Below, in pieces: positions 1 to 8,087 of a stretch of 40,467 nt of DNA; positions within the stretch are counted from its first letter, which is position 1; every line of letters starts with the position of its first letter. The stretch is taken from NCBI RefSeq assembly GCF_001435835.1, contig NZ_AZFX01000015.1, forward strand, positions 1 to 40,467, read 5' to 3'. A program made the position numbers and the translations under genes. The stretch is from Lapidilactobacillus concavus DSM 17758. Its GTDB lineage: Bacteria; Bacillota; Bacilli; Lactobacillales; Lactobacillaceae. Below the pieces are notes generated by a model. That model was not told the DNA's origin, ran no database searches, and was given only the letters and a program-made list of their open reading frames with translations.

Positions 1-102
1 TGGTGTCTTTTTTTTACCATTTTGGCTGGGTGGCTAACTTAATTATAAAACGCGCGGTTTAAAATTATTTCTCAATTTTGTCAGTTAGTTCATTTACCCA
101 AC

Positions 103-1392
103 TTGGTGCACCGGCTAAATGATTGTCGGCACTCCGATGTTTCTTTAGGCCCTGTATTGGTTTGGGTGTTGAAAACAATTTTCCAGCGTCAAACACTCTA
201 TCGTGCCGAAGCACCGACTTTTTGCACTAAGCGCACGATTTACAACATGCTCGATGACGGTCGAATTAATTGGCAACGCCTAAGCTGTCAGCTAGCACAG
301 CGGGTAATTGCTAGTTTGACTAAACGATTAGATGCACGCCATAGTGGCGCCTTAATCGTCGATGATACACTGATCCCACGCCTAAGCGCAAAGCAAACTG
401 AATTGTTGGCGAACACCTTTGACCACGATAAAAGTCGCCATCTGACTGGCTTTCGTGGACTGACCATTGCTTGGAGTAACGGTCAATTGGTCCTACCAGT
501 GACAACGGCCGTTTTATCATCCAAAAAAGCCTCAAATCGCGTTAGGGCACCAGCGTCAACGCTGGATTGGCGGACGCTATCTGGACAGCGACGGGCTCAA
601 GCTATGCAAGAAATGCCAACTGTTAGCCTGGCCTTAATCAAACAAGCACTGGCCAACGGGATCAAGGCAAAATATGTCCTTTTTGATAGTTGGTTTACGT
701 CATCTAAGCTACTGCTGGCACTTAAACGCCTTGGTCTAGTCGGTGTGGGTATGCTCAAACGGACCAAGAAAAGCTACTTTCGTTATTGGAGCCGAGAATA
801 CACGATTCCTGATCTGTATCGCCACTTACGCCGGTCAAACCGGCAAACGCACACACACTATCTGTACAGTTGTATTGTTAAGGCTGAACGGTCAGGTGTT
901 GAGTTACCGATAAAATTAGTTTTCGTGACTAAAGCTCATCGAGGCAATGATTATTTAGTACTAGCGACCACTGATACGACCTTAACACCGACCAAAATCA
1001 TTGGCCTCTATACACGGCGATGGCAGATCGAGAATTATTTTCGGGCAGCTAAGCAATATCTTCGTCTAGCTACCGTGCGGTTCCAAGATTACGATGGCCT
1101 TTGTGCGCATATGGCAATCACGATGATGGCTTACGATCTGTTGGCGTGGCAACAACGACATCAACCAAATGACCAAACATTGGGTGATATTTTCCATAAT
1201 TTGAATACATTACTGCCAGTATTAGATTTGACGCTGGCGGTAACACAATTGCTCGATGGCTTATCCGATATGGTTCAAGCCGAGCCAAAAATTAGTACGC
1301 GCGTTACTACCTTGATTAATAATTTGTTTAACCAGTTAACGCCACAAGTTGGCACAATAATTGGCGCAGAACTGACGGACATTGGTATCTAA
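103..1392 (+). CDS. IS4-family DDE transposase
   Basis: This encodes a 429-residue cut-and-paste transposase of the IS4 type. The acidic triad is visible: D87/D88 in IVDDT, D195 in LFDSWF and E310 in the C-terminal signature Y303-x2-R306-x3-E310-x6-K317, which is exactly the IS4 Y-R-E-K spacing. Length is normal for the family. The first recognisable start is TTG at 103; the frame is open from position 37, so the true N-terminus may be slightly upstream. Complete terminal inverted repeats were not resolved. A GGTATC/GATACC inverted repeat (1385-1410) lies at the 3' end, and the window opens with a similar TGGTGTC, which could be the left tip. The gene looks intact, so the element may still be active. 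It borders the AT-rich peptide cluster to its right and is a plausible agent of that island's arrival. Confidence 0.9.
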   Translation: MVHRLNDCRHSDVSLGPVLVWVLKTIFQRQTLYRAEAPTFCTKRTIYNMLDDGRINWQRLSCQLAQRVIASLTKRLDARHSGALIVDDTLIPRLSAKQTELLANTFDHDKSRHLTGFRGLTIAWSNGQLVLPVTTAVLSSKKASNRVRAPASTLDWRTLSGQRRAQAMQEMPTVSLALIKQALANGIKAKYVLFDSWFTSSKLLLALKRLGLVGVGMLKRTKKSYFRYWSREYTIPDLYRHLRRSNRQTHTHYLYSCIVKAERSGVELPIKLVFVTKAHRGNDYLVLATTDTTLTPTKIIGLYTRRWQIENYFRAAKQYLRLATVRFQDYDGLCAHMAITMMAYDLLAWQQRHQPNDQTLGDIFHNLNTLLPVLDLTLAVTQLLDGLSDMVQAEPKISTRVTTLINNLFNQLTPQVGTIIGAELTDIGI

Positions 1393-1410
1393 TTTTATCG
1401 GTCTGATACC
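1385..1410. repeat. inverted repeat at transposase 3' end (possible IS right end or terminator)
   Basis: GGTATC and GATACC flank a T/A-rich loop and overlap the transposase stop. It may be a weak terminator or part of the right IS end. No poly-T tract follows, and no target-site duplication could be confirmed. From 1411 to 1530 nothing else is recognisable. Confidence 0.3.
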
Positions 1411-1530
1411 TAGTGTGACAAGGAATCAAGCTTGATTTGGGCTTTCATGATTTAGCTCCTAGCATCATTCCTATAATCGTGAGTCTTTATCCAAAAAGGC
1501 ATTTAATACTTGCTTCCAATGGGGTATAGG

Positions 1531-3123
1531 TTACGCCGGATTTGTGATAGAGATAACAACGCCATTGGCAATTTCCACAACTTCATCATACTGATCAAAT
1601 AATTCGCGATTAACATGGTGAGAGACCGAAATAATCATGCAGGGGAGTTCCAATAAATGCTTTTCCAATTTTAGGCTAAGATCTGGATCTAGTGCTGAAC
1701 TAAACTCGTCAAGTAATAATACATCAGGTTTTGCCAATAAGGCGCGTCCTAATGCAATTCTTTGACGCTCGCCTCCAGATAGATCTTCTTCAGATATACT
1801 ATCATTCATCAGATCAAATCTATCAGTTAAATTGTTTAATTCTAAAAAGTTGATCATTTGTTGCAACCGTTGATTATCAACACGTTCACCTAAGAACAAA
1901 TTATCAGCGAGACTTGCTTGAAAGATAGCCGGAGACTGTGTTACAAGTTTAATTTGTTTGAATGATTTTCCAGAAAGGCCATTTATCGCTAGCTCACCAT
2001 ATTGTTCCCCTACGGTTACACCTGAAATTGCTCGCAATAAAGTTGATTTCCCAGAACCGCTTTTCCCAACGATTAAATACTTTTTCTTCTTTTCAAAAGT
2101 CAAGGAGAGGTCATGTAATACTTCTTTTCCGTCAATTTTTTGACCATAATGATTGAAGTTAACCGTTACAATCGAATCCATTATTACTTTAGCTTCAGTA
2201 GTTGGTTCGGTCGTATATGCTTGAACACGTTTTGCAATTGGTTCGACTTCACGCCGTGAGTATAGCAACATTGATAAAACCTCCATGGGTGCACCAAGAG
2301 TTGCAGCAATTTGAATCGCCGCTAGTAGTCCACCGATAGAGAGTTGATTCTTCGTAATCAAGTAGGCACCAAGTCCGATAATAACGAATGTTTTTGTGAT
2401 TTGTAAGAAAGCATTGACTGTGTACGTTACTGTTTTAAAGTTGTTGGCTTTACCTTCAGTGGAAAGAATTGCACTGTTATCTTTTAGTAGTAGCCTCTTA
2501 AAATAGCCTCGTGCACCAAAATTATAAAGCGTCTCAATACCTTTTACGAATGAAGTGGTTCTTTTATTTAATATATCTTGAGCGTTTATTTGATCTTCGC
2601 GGTTTTTCTGGCTCTTCTTCGAAAAAACTTTCGGAAAAACTACAATTATTATGCTGATGATAATTATCACCACAGAAAGTGTTTTGTTAATTGTGAATAG
2701 ACCAACCGATGAAAGTATGATCATACTAATGCAGTTGACAATATCGATTTCACCCTTGACGTATTGTTCAGCAATAGTTGAGCTACTAACGTTAATATCA
2801 GTAATCGCAGAAGATAATGATTTTTCTTGATACTTTCGATGTGCAAATAAGGAACGGACAACATTGATTCTGAAAAAATTTTTAACACGTTTGACTAAAT
2901 CAAGGCTGAGAAATGTACTGATTGCTGAGAACGTTGCTTGAAGTACTGAACACACCAGAAACAGCCAAAAATAAATTCCAGAGATATTATGAGGATCAGT
3001 TGTAACAGCATTGATAAACCGTCCGCTGATCAGCGGTACTAATACAGAAATTGCACTCCATAAAACCGTAGCAACTAGTGTTAATAAATACCAGAATTTT
3101 ATTTTAATTGATAAAAGTTTCAC
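1531..3123 (-). CDS. ABC exporter, fused membrane and ATPase domains (putative peptide export or immunity)
   Basis: This 530-residue half-transporter has an N-terminal membrane domain (residues about 10-290, with hydrophobic segments near 10-35, 50-72, 130-165 and 240-275) followed by an ABC ATPase. Visible motifs are Walker A GKSGSGKST (353-361), Q-loop Q396, signature LSGGERQ (448-454), Walker B VLLLDE (468-473) and H-loop SHH (501-503). There is no N-terminal C39 peptidase, so any leader removal must happen elsewhere. The start is GTG at 3123, fixed by GGAGG eight bases upstream. It is divergent from the peptide and radical SAM genes and equally AT-rich, so it most likely exports the modified peptide or gives self-protection. 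That role is inferred from position; a lipid or drug exporter is the alternative. Confidence 0.85.
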   Translation of the reverse strand: MKLLSIKIKFWYLLTLVATVLWSAISVLVPLISGRFINAVTTDPHNISGIYFWLFLVCSVLQATFSAISTFLSLDLVKRVKNFFRINVVRSLFAHRKYQEKSLSSAITDINVSSSTIAEQYVKGEIDIVNCISMIILSSVGLFTINKTLSVVIIIISIIIVVFPKVFSKKSQKNREDQINAQDILNKRTTSFVKGIETLYNFGARGYFKRLLLKDNSAILSTEGKANNFKTVTYTVNAFLQITKTFVIIGLGAYLITKNQLSIGGLLAAIQIAATLGAPMEVLSMLLYSRREVEPIAKRVQAYTTEPTTEAKVIMDSIVTVNFNHYGQKIDGKEVLHDLSLTFEKKKKYLIVGKSGSGKSTLLRAISGVTVGEQYGELAINGLSGKSFKQIKLVTQSPAIFQASLADNLFLGERVDNQRLQQMINFLELNNLTDRFDLMNDSISEEDLSGGERQRIALGRALLAKPDVLLLDEFSSALDPDLSLKLEKHLLELPCMIISVSHHVNRELFDQYDEVVEIANGVVISITNPA

Positions 3124-3201
3124 TGTTATCCTCCGTAAATAATTATTTTTTTAATTAATATTAAGCATTAGATATGTCAATTAAGTCTAATATACCGCAA
3201 C

Positions 3202-3230
3202 AATATATCACATTATTAATTGTTTTTCAA
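3202..3230 (-). promoter_or_regulatory. promoter for ABC exporter gene
   Basis: On the minus strand TTGAAA (3225-3230) is followed after 17 bases by TATATT (3202-3207), a near-consensus vegetative promoter about 80 bases upstream of the GTG start. A second TTGACA (complement near 3175) lies closer to the gene. A direct repeat AATATA-CCGCAAC-AATATA lies over the -10 and could be a regulator site. Confidence 0.55.
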
Positions 3231-3340
3231 TAATCAATTCATAGTTTAATAACATTATTTGATGGTTTTCAAAGGATTATTATAATCTGTGATTTAATAT
3301 TTTAAAATTTATTTGATTAGCATAATATACAAAACATTTA

Positions 3341-3368
3341 TTGACAGTTAGTTTAATTGTAGTATTAT
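3341..3368 (+). promoter_or_regulatory. promoter for the peptide/radical SAM transcript
   Basis: TTGACA (3341-3346), a 16-base spacer and TATTAT (3363-3368) form a strong sigma-A type promoter. The transcript would carry a leader of about 140 bases before the peptide gene, containing a small hairpin (TTGCT/AGCAA near 3380-3397). No regulator gene is adjacent. The region 3124-3340 is very AT-rich and otherwise holds only the divergent promoter. Confidence 0.6.
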
Positions 3369-3513
3369 TATCATTAATATTGCTTTTTATTGAGCAACTG
3401 CCCCGAGACCGCATTGAACACTTCACATAAGATTTAGGCTTGTCGTTTTAAAGAATTAAAGCACAGTATTAATTATTACTTCTTTTGCCAGCACCGATTA
3501 TGGAGGAATTTAT

Positions 3514-3633
3514 ATGTTGAGTGAAATAAGAAAATACAGCAAAAAGAAAGGCTCACGTAAACAGATGGGAATGCCTTGCCCCGGTGGAACACCGTACAAC
3601 ATCATTCGGCCAATTATCAAAAACAAAAATTAG
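3514..3633 (+). CDS. 39-residue cationic peptide, candidate RiPP precursor
   Basis: The ATG follows an excellent ribosome site (GGAGGA, 3502-3507) and opens a 39-codon frame ending in TAG. The product starts MLSEIRKYSKKKGSRKQ and continues MGMPCPGGTPYN-IIRPIIKNKN. It has ten Lys/Arg against one acidic residue, a single Cys (C22) in a Pro/Gly-rich PCPGGTPYN stretch, and a basic Ile-rich tail. It lies 65 bases upstream of a radical SAM enzyme and is divergent from an ABC exporter, the usual layout of a radical-SAM-modified peptide. The first about 17 residues would be leader and the rest core. C22, T26, Y28 and N29 are plausible modification sites. No match to a named precursor family (streptide, epipeptide, SCIFF, PqqA, mycofactocin) was recognised. 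The product and its activity are unknown. Confidence 0.75.
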   Translation: MLSEIRKYSKKKGSRKQMGMPCPGGTPYNIIRPIIKNKN

Positions 3634-3698
3634 CAACAGAATTTAGTGTCCCAATTTGGTCTCAGGGGTACATAATTTTGCAGAGTAGGTGGAGTGTC

Positions 3699-4862
3699 AT
3701 GTATTTTGACTTATCTAAATTTGCACTATTTCACTGGTATAAGGAGCAAATCTATGGAACCCTAATTAGTGGTGAGATTGTTAGATTTAATGTGGTAGAG
3801 TCCTATTTACTGGAGCTCTATTTTGAATCTGATAGTTGTAGTAATCTTAGAAGTAAACTGATTTCCTTGGGATTAACTGCCAATGAAACCGAAAAGTTTA
3901 TTGCAAAGTTTTTGAATAATAATGAAAATTTTTTATCATTGCAAGATTGTGCATACTCGCTTCCTATGATTACTGGAGAGAAAGGAAAATCCTATCCACT
4001 TGAGTTTCATGTTTCGTTAACCAATAAGTGCTTTTTGAAATGTAAGCATTGTTATAAGGGGGATATTCTGAAACCAAAGGAATTAGACTTCAACAAGTTA
4101 GTTGATTTCCTAAATCATTTCATAGGTAAAGTACCGCTGATTACACTGTCTGGTGGTGAGCCGACTCTATACAGGCATTTCAATGAATTGATAGATGAGC
4201 TATCAAAGAACTTCTTAATATCATTCAGTACTTCTGGTTTCAAAATTGCCCCTAAAAAAGGGAATGCTCTGATAGAACTCGGCAGAAATGTACAAGTTTC
4301 CTTATATTATGACAATCCTCTAGAGCATGATAGTTTTACACAAGTAAAGGGCTCCTTTAAGAGCACCACCAACTTTATTCGATCATGCATAGCTCGTGGG
4401 CACCAAGTTAGTGTTACAACACTTTTTCAAAACGACACTAAAAAACTGTACGATACAATTGCATATTGTGCACAATTAGGTGTGAGCAATGTTGCGGTTG
4501 GCGAAATAACAAATATCGGGCGAGCATCTAATCAACATTTTTACGCCAAGGATTTTACTCGTGTTGTTAATAATGCTAAAAGAGATTTTGAGAATATTAT
4601 TCCAATTTATTTTGAGGAACAAGGTGAAAATTTACAATTAAGCTGTTTGGGCTGTATTGCCGGAACGCTTCTTTGGTCAATATTTGAAGATGGGGATATT
4701 TATGGATGCGGAATCGGGAAAATAGACTATATGAAAATTGGAACAATAAATGAATTACCCATCGAACAAATTTCTGATAACTCTTCATTCTTGGAACGTA
4801 TGCAAATAGCCACAGGAACAAGCAATGGAAGTAATCGAGTACAATGTCCGTTTAAAAAATAG
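3699..4862 (+). CDS. radical SAM peptide maturase with SPASM-like C-terminus
   Basis: The enzyme is predicted to modify the neighbouring peptide through a 5'-deoxyadenosyl radical. The frame is open further upstream, but ATG 3699 is chosen because AGGTGGAG lies four bases before it and the upstream part overlaps the peptide gene. This gives 387 residues. The SAM-cluster motif is C111-x3-C115-x2-C118 (CFLKCKHC), followed by the SAM-binding SGGEP (151-155). C-terminal cysteines C316, C319, C337 and C383 resemble a SPASM or twitch domain binding auxiliary Fe-S clusters. Residues about 20-80 look like a PqqD-type recognition element (GEIVRFNVVESYLLEL, then a short helix pair), which would bind the leader; this is a weaker call. 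AT-rich codon use matches the exporter and differs from the rest of the window. Confidence 0.85.
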   Translation: MYFDLSKFALFHWYKEQIYGTLISGEIVRFNVVESYLLELYFESDSCSNLRSKLISLGLTANETEKFIAKFLNNNENFLSLQDCAYSLPMITGEKGKSYPLEFHVSLTNKCFLKCKHCYKGDILKPKELDFNKLVDFLNHFIGKVPLITLSGGEPTLYRHFNELIDELSKNFLISFSTSGFKIAPKKGNALIELGRNVQVSLYYDNPLEHDSFTQVKGSFKSTTNFIRSCIARGHQVSVTTLFQNDTKKLYDTIAYCAQLGVSNVAVGEITNIGRASNQHFYAKDFTRVVNNAKRDFENIIPIYFEEQGENLQLSCLGCIAGTLLWSIFEDGDIYGCGIGKIDYMKIGTINELPIEQISDNSSFLERMQIATGTSNGSNRVQCPFKK

Positions 4863-5335
4863 GACTTCCATGAAAGAGAATTTATGTTAATCTAACAAAA
4901 AACGCTATCCATTTTCACAGACAGCGACACACGCCTCGACAGACTTCAAATTTTATTATCAATAACCTCCAAAATGACCTTCACGAAGGATTATCATCCT
5001 GAATATATCCGTGAAATCCCTGGTGTACAAGCATTTGAGAGAAATCCAAGCTCAAACCCCTGGCCACCCACTTACTGATATTAACCAGTAATCACGCAGC
5101 GTTAATTCGCCGTGGTTACTAAATATCATAAGGGAAGGCATTCCCTATTTCTATACAATTCAGAAATTTTTTATGCATTTACACAAGATATTTTACGCTC
5201 TCAATAAATACGACCAAAGCCGCAAGTCATACGTCAATCAAGCGTATGACGACTATTATAACAAATTTTAACGCAACCAAACCTGTTCCGGATTCATTAT
5301 TTATGCAGGCAAGTCAGCCTGAATGATGTGGTTGG
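4863..5335. other. 473-bp spacer with one perfect palindrome, no convincing gene
   Basis: No gene with a ribosome site is visible. The clearest feature is a perfect 8-bp inverted repeat GTCATACG/CGTATGAC (5226-5250) with a 9-base loop, possibly an operator or a poor terminator. A 34-codon frame at 4974-5078 lacks a ribosome site. This spacer separates the AT-rich island from the salvage locus and may contain its right boundary. Confidence 0.5.
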
Positions 5336-6028
5336 TTATGAAAAGTGACGTTCGATTGCCGCTTCGATCATTGGCGCATACCAAGTCTCATAGCCGATCA
5401 CATTGAGATGAGTCCCATCCCCATCGCGGTCAGAGCCTTCACCGTTATACGAATAATCGGCAGCCATTTGGGGAATATTGGTGTTGATGCCGCCCTCGCG
5501 ATACACATCCACGACATCAATCGCCCACTTCTGGCAAACATCGATGGCTAAATCGTGCATCTGATCCTGCAATGCCAGCGGATTATTGGCGATATGATGA
5601 TTGGCAATATATAAAACTTGCGTGTGCGGATATTTTTGTCGTAGTTGTGCGCAGACATGCTCAAAGGCGCCATAGGGTGTGGTCAAATTATAGTCATCGT
5701 TAAAATCAGCAGTCAAATGACCCAATGGCGATAATCTAACACCAATCGAAGCATCATTGACTAAACCATCGAAGCAAATCAGCGCTGGCGTTTCAACGGG
5801 CGCAGACGTAATTTGCTGAGCGACATCCGGAATTCGATTGTCACTGGCATAACTATGATCGCCAGGCTCAGTCGGCATGATCGTCGCCCCATTTTCCGCG
5901 TATTTTTCTAAAATCATGCCTTCATGCGCCGCAGCTGCGTCCAACATCCCTACTTTTAACGTATGTCCCTTCACCAATGAATCGCCAAATGCGTATAACT
6001 TTCTCCCTGCTAATGCTTTAATTGTCAT
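5336..6028 (-). CDS. SGNH/GDSL-family hydrolase
   Basis: A 230-residue cytoplasmic-looking esterase or lipase-like hydrolase of the SGNH fold. The four blocks are visible: nucleophile S17 in FGDSLV, G47 in ENGAT, N91 in GLVND, and the D204-x2-H207 pair in DGDGTHLN. There is no signal peptide. The ATG is preceded by AGGTGAGG. It is transcribed toward the peptide island and lies downstream of the PTS operon, from which a terminator at 6080-6115 separates it. It could deacylate a small sugar or peptide substrate, and deacetylation of wall-derived sugars would fit the context, but the substrate cannot be read from the sequence. Confidence 0.85.
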   Translation of the reverse strand: MTIKALAGRKLYAFGDSLVKGHTLKVGMLDAAAAHEGMILEKYAENGATIMPTEPGDHSYASDNRIPDVAQQITSAPVETPALICFDGLVNDASIGVRLSPLGHLTADFNDDYNLTTPYGAFEHVCAQLRQKYPHTQVLYIANHHIANNPLALQDQMHDLAIDVCQKWAIDVVDVYREGGINTNIPQMAADYSYNGEGSDRDGDGTHLNVIGYETWYAPMIEAAIERHFS

Positions 6029-6079
6029 GATTAAACCTCACCTTAAATTATTGAATCGTTTTCATTTTACCGCAAATAT

Positions 6080-6115
6080 AAAAAATTCACCCATTTTTCA
6101 ATGGATGAATCTTTT
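6080..6115 (-). terminator. rho-independent terminator after the PTS operon
   Basis: On the minus strand ATTCATCCATT pairs with AATGGGTGAAT around a GAAA loop and runs into TTTTTTAT. It would end the transcript of the PTS gene and the 87-residue gene and leave the GDSL hydrolase on its own promoter. Confidence 0.7.
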
Positions 6116-6195
6116 TGATAATTGGCATAATGCCAGTGTAACCGAATTTATTTAAAAAATCGAGCCGAGGCTAGCTTTGCTTCCGGTTGCAAGAC

Positions 6196-6459
6196 CTAGA
6201 GTTTCTTATCGATCAGCCACTGATGTTGCTCCGTCATGAAATTCACTGCGAAGACACAACAGAAGACCAGCAAAACGATCGTCCAAGCCGTGGACATCTG
6301 TGGGAAGATCACCTTAGGAATAATGACGACGAGGAATGCAGCAATCGCCCAGACCCACCGGTTAATCTTGATGCCTCGTTTCTTCAATGCCTGTAGCATT
6401 AAATGACTGGCGAAGAGTAATGCGATAAAAAAGATAAAGACTAGCAACCAATAAAGCAT
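6196..6459 (-). CDS. small three-helix membrane protein, unknown function
   Basis: An 87-residue hydrophobic protein with transmembrane segments at about 2-24, 36-54 and 57-75 and a basic connection (KKRGIK) between the first two. The ATG is preceded by GAGGTG. It lies 70 bases downstream of the PTS EIIC with only a small hairpin between (GATCAC/GTGATC, 6482-6503), and a terminator follows, so it is probably co-transcribed with the PTS gene. I do not recognise the family. A helper for the EIIC or a general envelope protein are both possible. Confidence 0.65.
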   Translation of the reverse strand: MLYWLLVFIFFIALLFASHLMLQALKKRGIKINRWVWAIAAFLVVIIPKVIFPQMSTAWTIVLLVFCCVFAVNFMTEQHQWLIDKKL

Positions 6460-6529
6460 GTTTACACCTCAATCTATTGAAGATCACCTGTTAAAAAGTG
6501 ATCCCTCACCTTGTTGTCGTTTATTACGA

Positions 6530-7843
6530 TTAAGCATTAGCCGTTTCTGTGGTTGTTTCATCTTCGGCCTTGCCAGCTTCTTGAGCTAACATATGTTTGT
6601 CATATGCCTTGATGAATGGGTAGTAGATCACGGTTGCAATCACCATGTTGATCAGAATCAACACAACGACACGCCAGTCATTACCAGCTGAAAGATAACC
6701 ACCGATTGGTGCTGGCAACGTCCAAGCTGGGATGGAACTGAATCCGTTGACTAAACCTAATTTAACGGCGAAGTAACTGATTGTTGTTAAGATCAATGGC
6801 ACAATGTTGAACGGAATAAACATATATGGGTTCAGCATCATTGGTGCACCGAAGATCATTGGTTCGTTGATATTGAAGATGCCGGGAACAATTGAGAAAC
6901 GACCGACTTCTTTTAAGAATTTGGACTTGCAGATGGTTAAGAATAAGATGGCAACAACTAAAGTTGCACCAGCACCACCAATGGTAACTGTCCACTGGAA
7001 TAATTGTTCAGGTGCAATATTTGGTAATTTAGTTGCAGCAGTACCAGCAGCTAAAGCCTTACCGTTCTCATCCAACATGATCAACCACATTGGACGAACT
7101 AATGACCCAACAATACTCATCCCGTGAATACCAAATGACCACAACAAGTGAATCAAGAACATTGGCAGCAAAGCCCCAAATAAATTATTACCTAAAATGT
7201 TAGTTAATGGTCTGAAGAGCATTAATAATGCCGCGTTTAAATCGAAACCAGCGACATCACGAATCAACCAAACGGTCGTGATGATCAAGAAACCTGGAAT
7301 TAAAGCTTCAAACGAACGTGCAACTGCGGGCGGTACTTGTTCAGGCATCTTGATCGTCACATTGTGTGTCTTGAAGAAGCGATAGACTTCAACGGCAAAG
7401 ATCATTGAAACGATACCTGTAAACATGCCTGATGCACCGGTATAAGTCATTGGTAAAACAAAACCTAATGGTGCTGACTTCGGTGTCATCACATTAACTG
7501 GCATTTGGAACATGAAGAATGTTCCTAATGAAAGGATACCACCAGTCACGCTATCTAAGTGATATGACTTTGCCAAATCAGACCCCATGACGAATGTCGC
7601 ATAGATGGCCATCAAGCCCATGGTCATTCGATATGGCAACACGATTGTTGCTGAATACGGTGCTAAGGCATTTTTCCAGGCATCAACGGGTAAATTGATG
7701 AACACCATGAAAAACGTCCCAATTAAAATCAATGAAAGTGAAGAAACAACACCATTACGAATTGCAAGCAGGTGGCGCTGCGTCCCAATTTTTGCCATTG
7801 GTGGCACAACTTTATCTTCGACCCATTTCATGACTTTATCCAT
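6530..7843 (-). CDS. PTS EIIC permease, lactose/cellobiose family (likely amino-sugar or MurNAc-disaccharide uptake)
   Basis: A 437-residue integral-membrane EIIC of the CelB type with about ten hydrophobic segments. Family-typical stretches include IFNINEPMIFG near the C-terminal third and the N-terminal MDKVMKWVEDKVVPPMAKIG. The frame is open a further 15 codons, but the ATG at 7843 follows TAGGAGGAG, so that start is preferred. No EIIA or EIIB domain is present here or in neighbouring genes, so those components must act in trans. Its gene neighbours are murR, murQ and mupG. In Staphylococcus the equivalent position is held by MurP, a glucose-family EIIBC that imports MurNAc-GlcNAc. Here a different PTS family appears to do that job, which is inference. 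A MurR-type operator overlaps its promoter. Confidence 0.88.
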   Translation of the reverse strand: MDKVMKWVEDKVVPPMAKIGTQRHLLAIRNGVVSSLSLILIGTFFMVFINLPVDAWKNALAPYSATIVLPYRMTMGLMAIYATFVMGSDLAKSYHLDSVTGGILSLGTFFMFQMPVNVMTPKSAPLGFVLPMTYTGASGMFTGIVSMIFAVEVYRFFKTHNVTIKMPEQVPPAVARSFEALIPGFLIITTVWLIRDVAGFDLNAALLMLFRPLTNILGNNLFGALLPMFLIHLLWSFGIHGMSIVGSLVRPMWLIMLDENGKALAAGTAATKLPNIAPEQLFQWTVTIGGAGATLVVAILFLTICKSKFLKEVGRFSIVPGIFNINEPMIFGAPMMLNPYMFIPFNIVPLILTTISYFAVKLGLVNGFSSIPAWTLPAPIGGYLSAGNDWRVVVLILINMVIATVIYYPFIKAYDKHMLAQEAGKAEDETTTETANA

Positions 7844-7916
7844 GAAAATCACTCCTCCTAAAAAAAAGATAAAAAATTGCGAGAACATTTTTAGGCGTGT
7901 ATCCGCCTTCAGAAGT

Positions 7917-7950
7917 ATTATAACATGGTGAAATTTAATTTCAACATGTT
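7917..7950 (-). promoter_or_regulatory. PTS promoter with overlapping MurR-type operator
   Basis: On the minus strand TTGAAA (complement of 7939-7944), a 16-base spacer and TATAAT (complement of 7917-7922) form the promoter. Over its -35 lies a long perfect palindrome: AACATG-g-TGAAATT-t-AATTTCA-a-CATGTT (7922-7950). This is the best-conserved member of a family of TGAAAT/ATTTCA sites in this locus and is the likely target of the RpiR/MurR-type regulator encoded next to it. Confidence 0.75.
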
Positions 7951-8070
7951 TGACGAAAAATATTTTATTTTGATATTATTTTTTACGGCAATTTAGAAAT
8001 GACGATCTGATCGACCATTCGAAGAGCCCGATGTCATCATCTTTTCGAGGTGCTTTTTTGAAACGTGAAC

Positions 8071-8087
8071 TTGAAATTTTATTTCAA
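8071..8087. promoter_or_regulatory. MurR-type palindrome overlapping the regulator's stop codon
   Basis: TTGAAATTTTATTTCAA is a perfect palindrome apart from its 3-base centre, and it overlaps the last codons of the murR-like gene. It could be an auxiliary site that loops to the one at 7922-7950, or a roadblock between regulator and PTS gene. The 7889-8070 spacer has no gene. Confidence 0.55.

Noticed and set aside
3576-3698. 41-codon N-terminal extension of the radical SAM enzyme
   Set aside because: It overlaps the peptide gene in another frame and lacks a ribosome site, while ATG 3699 has AGGTGGAG.
4974-5078. 34-codon frame downstream of the radical SAM gene, possible second precursor
   Set aside because: No ribosome site (an anti-SD CCTCC precedes it), no similarity to the 39-residue peptide; chance or relic.
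6049-6064. cre-like site upstream of the GDSL hydrolase
   Set aside because: One half matches the CcpA consensus, but the spacing around the central CG is one base short, so it is too weak to call.
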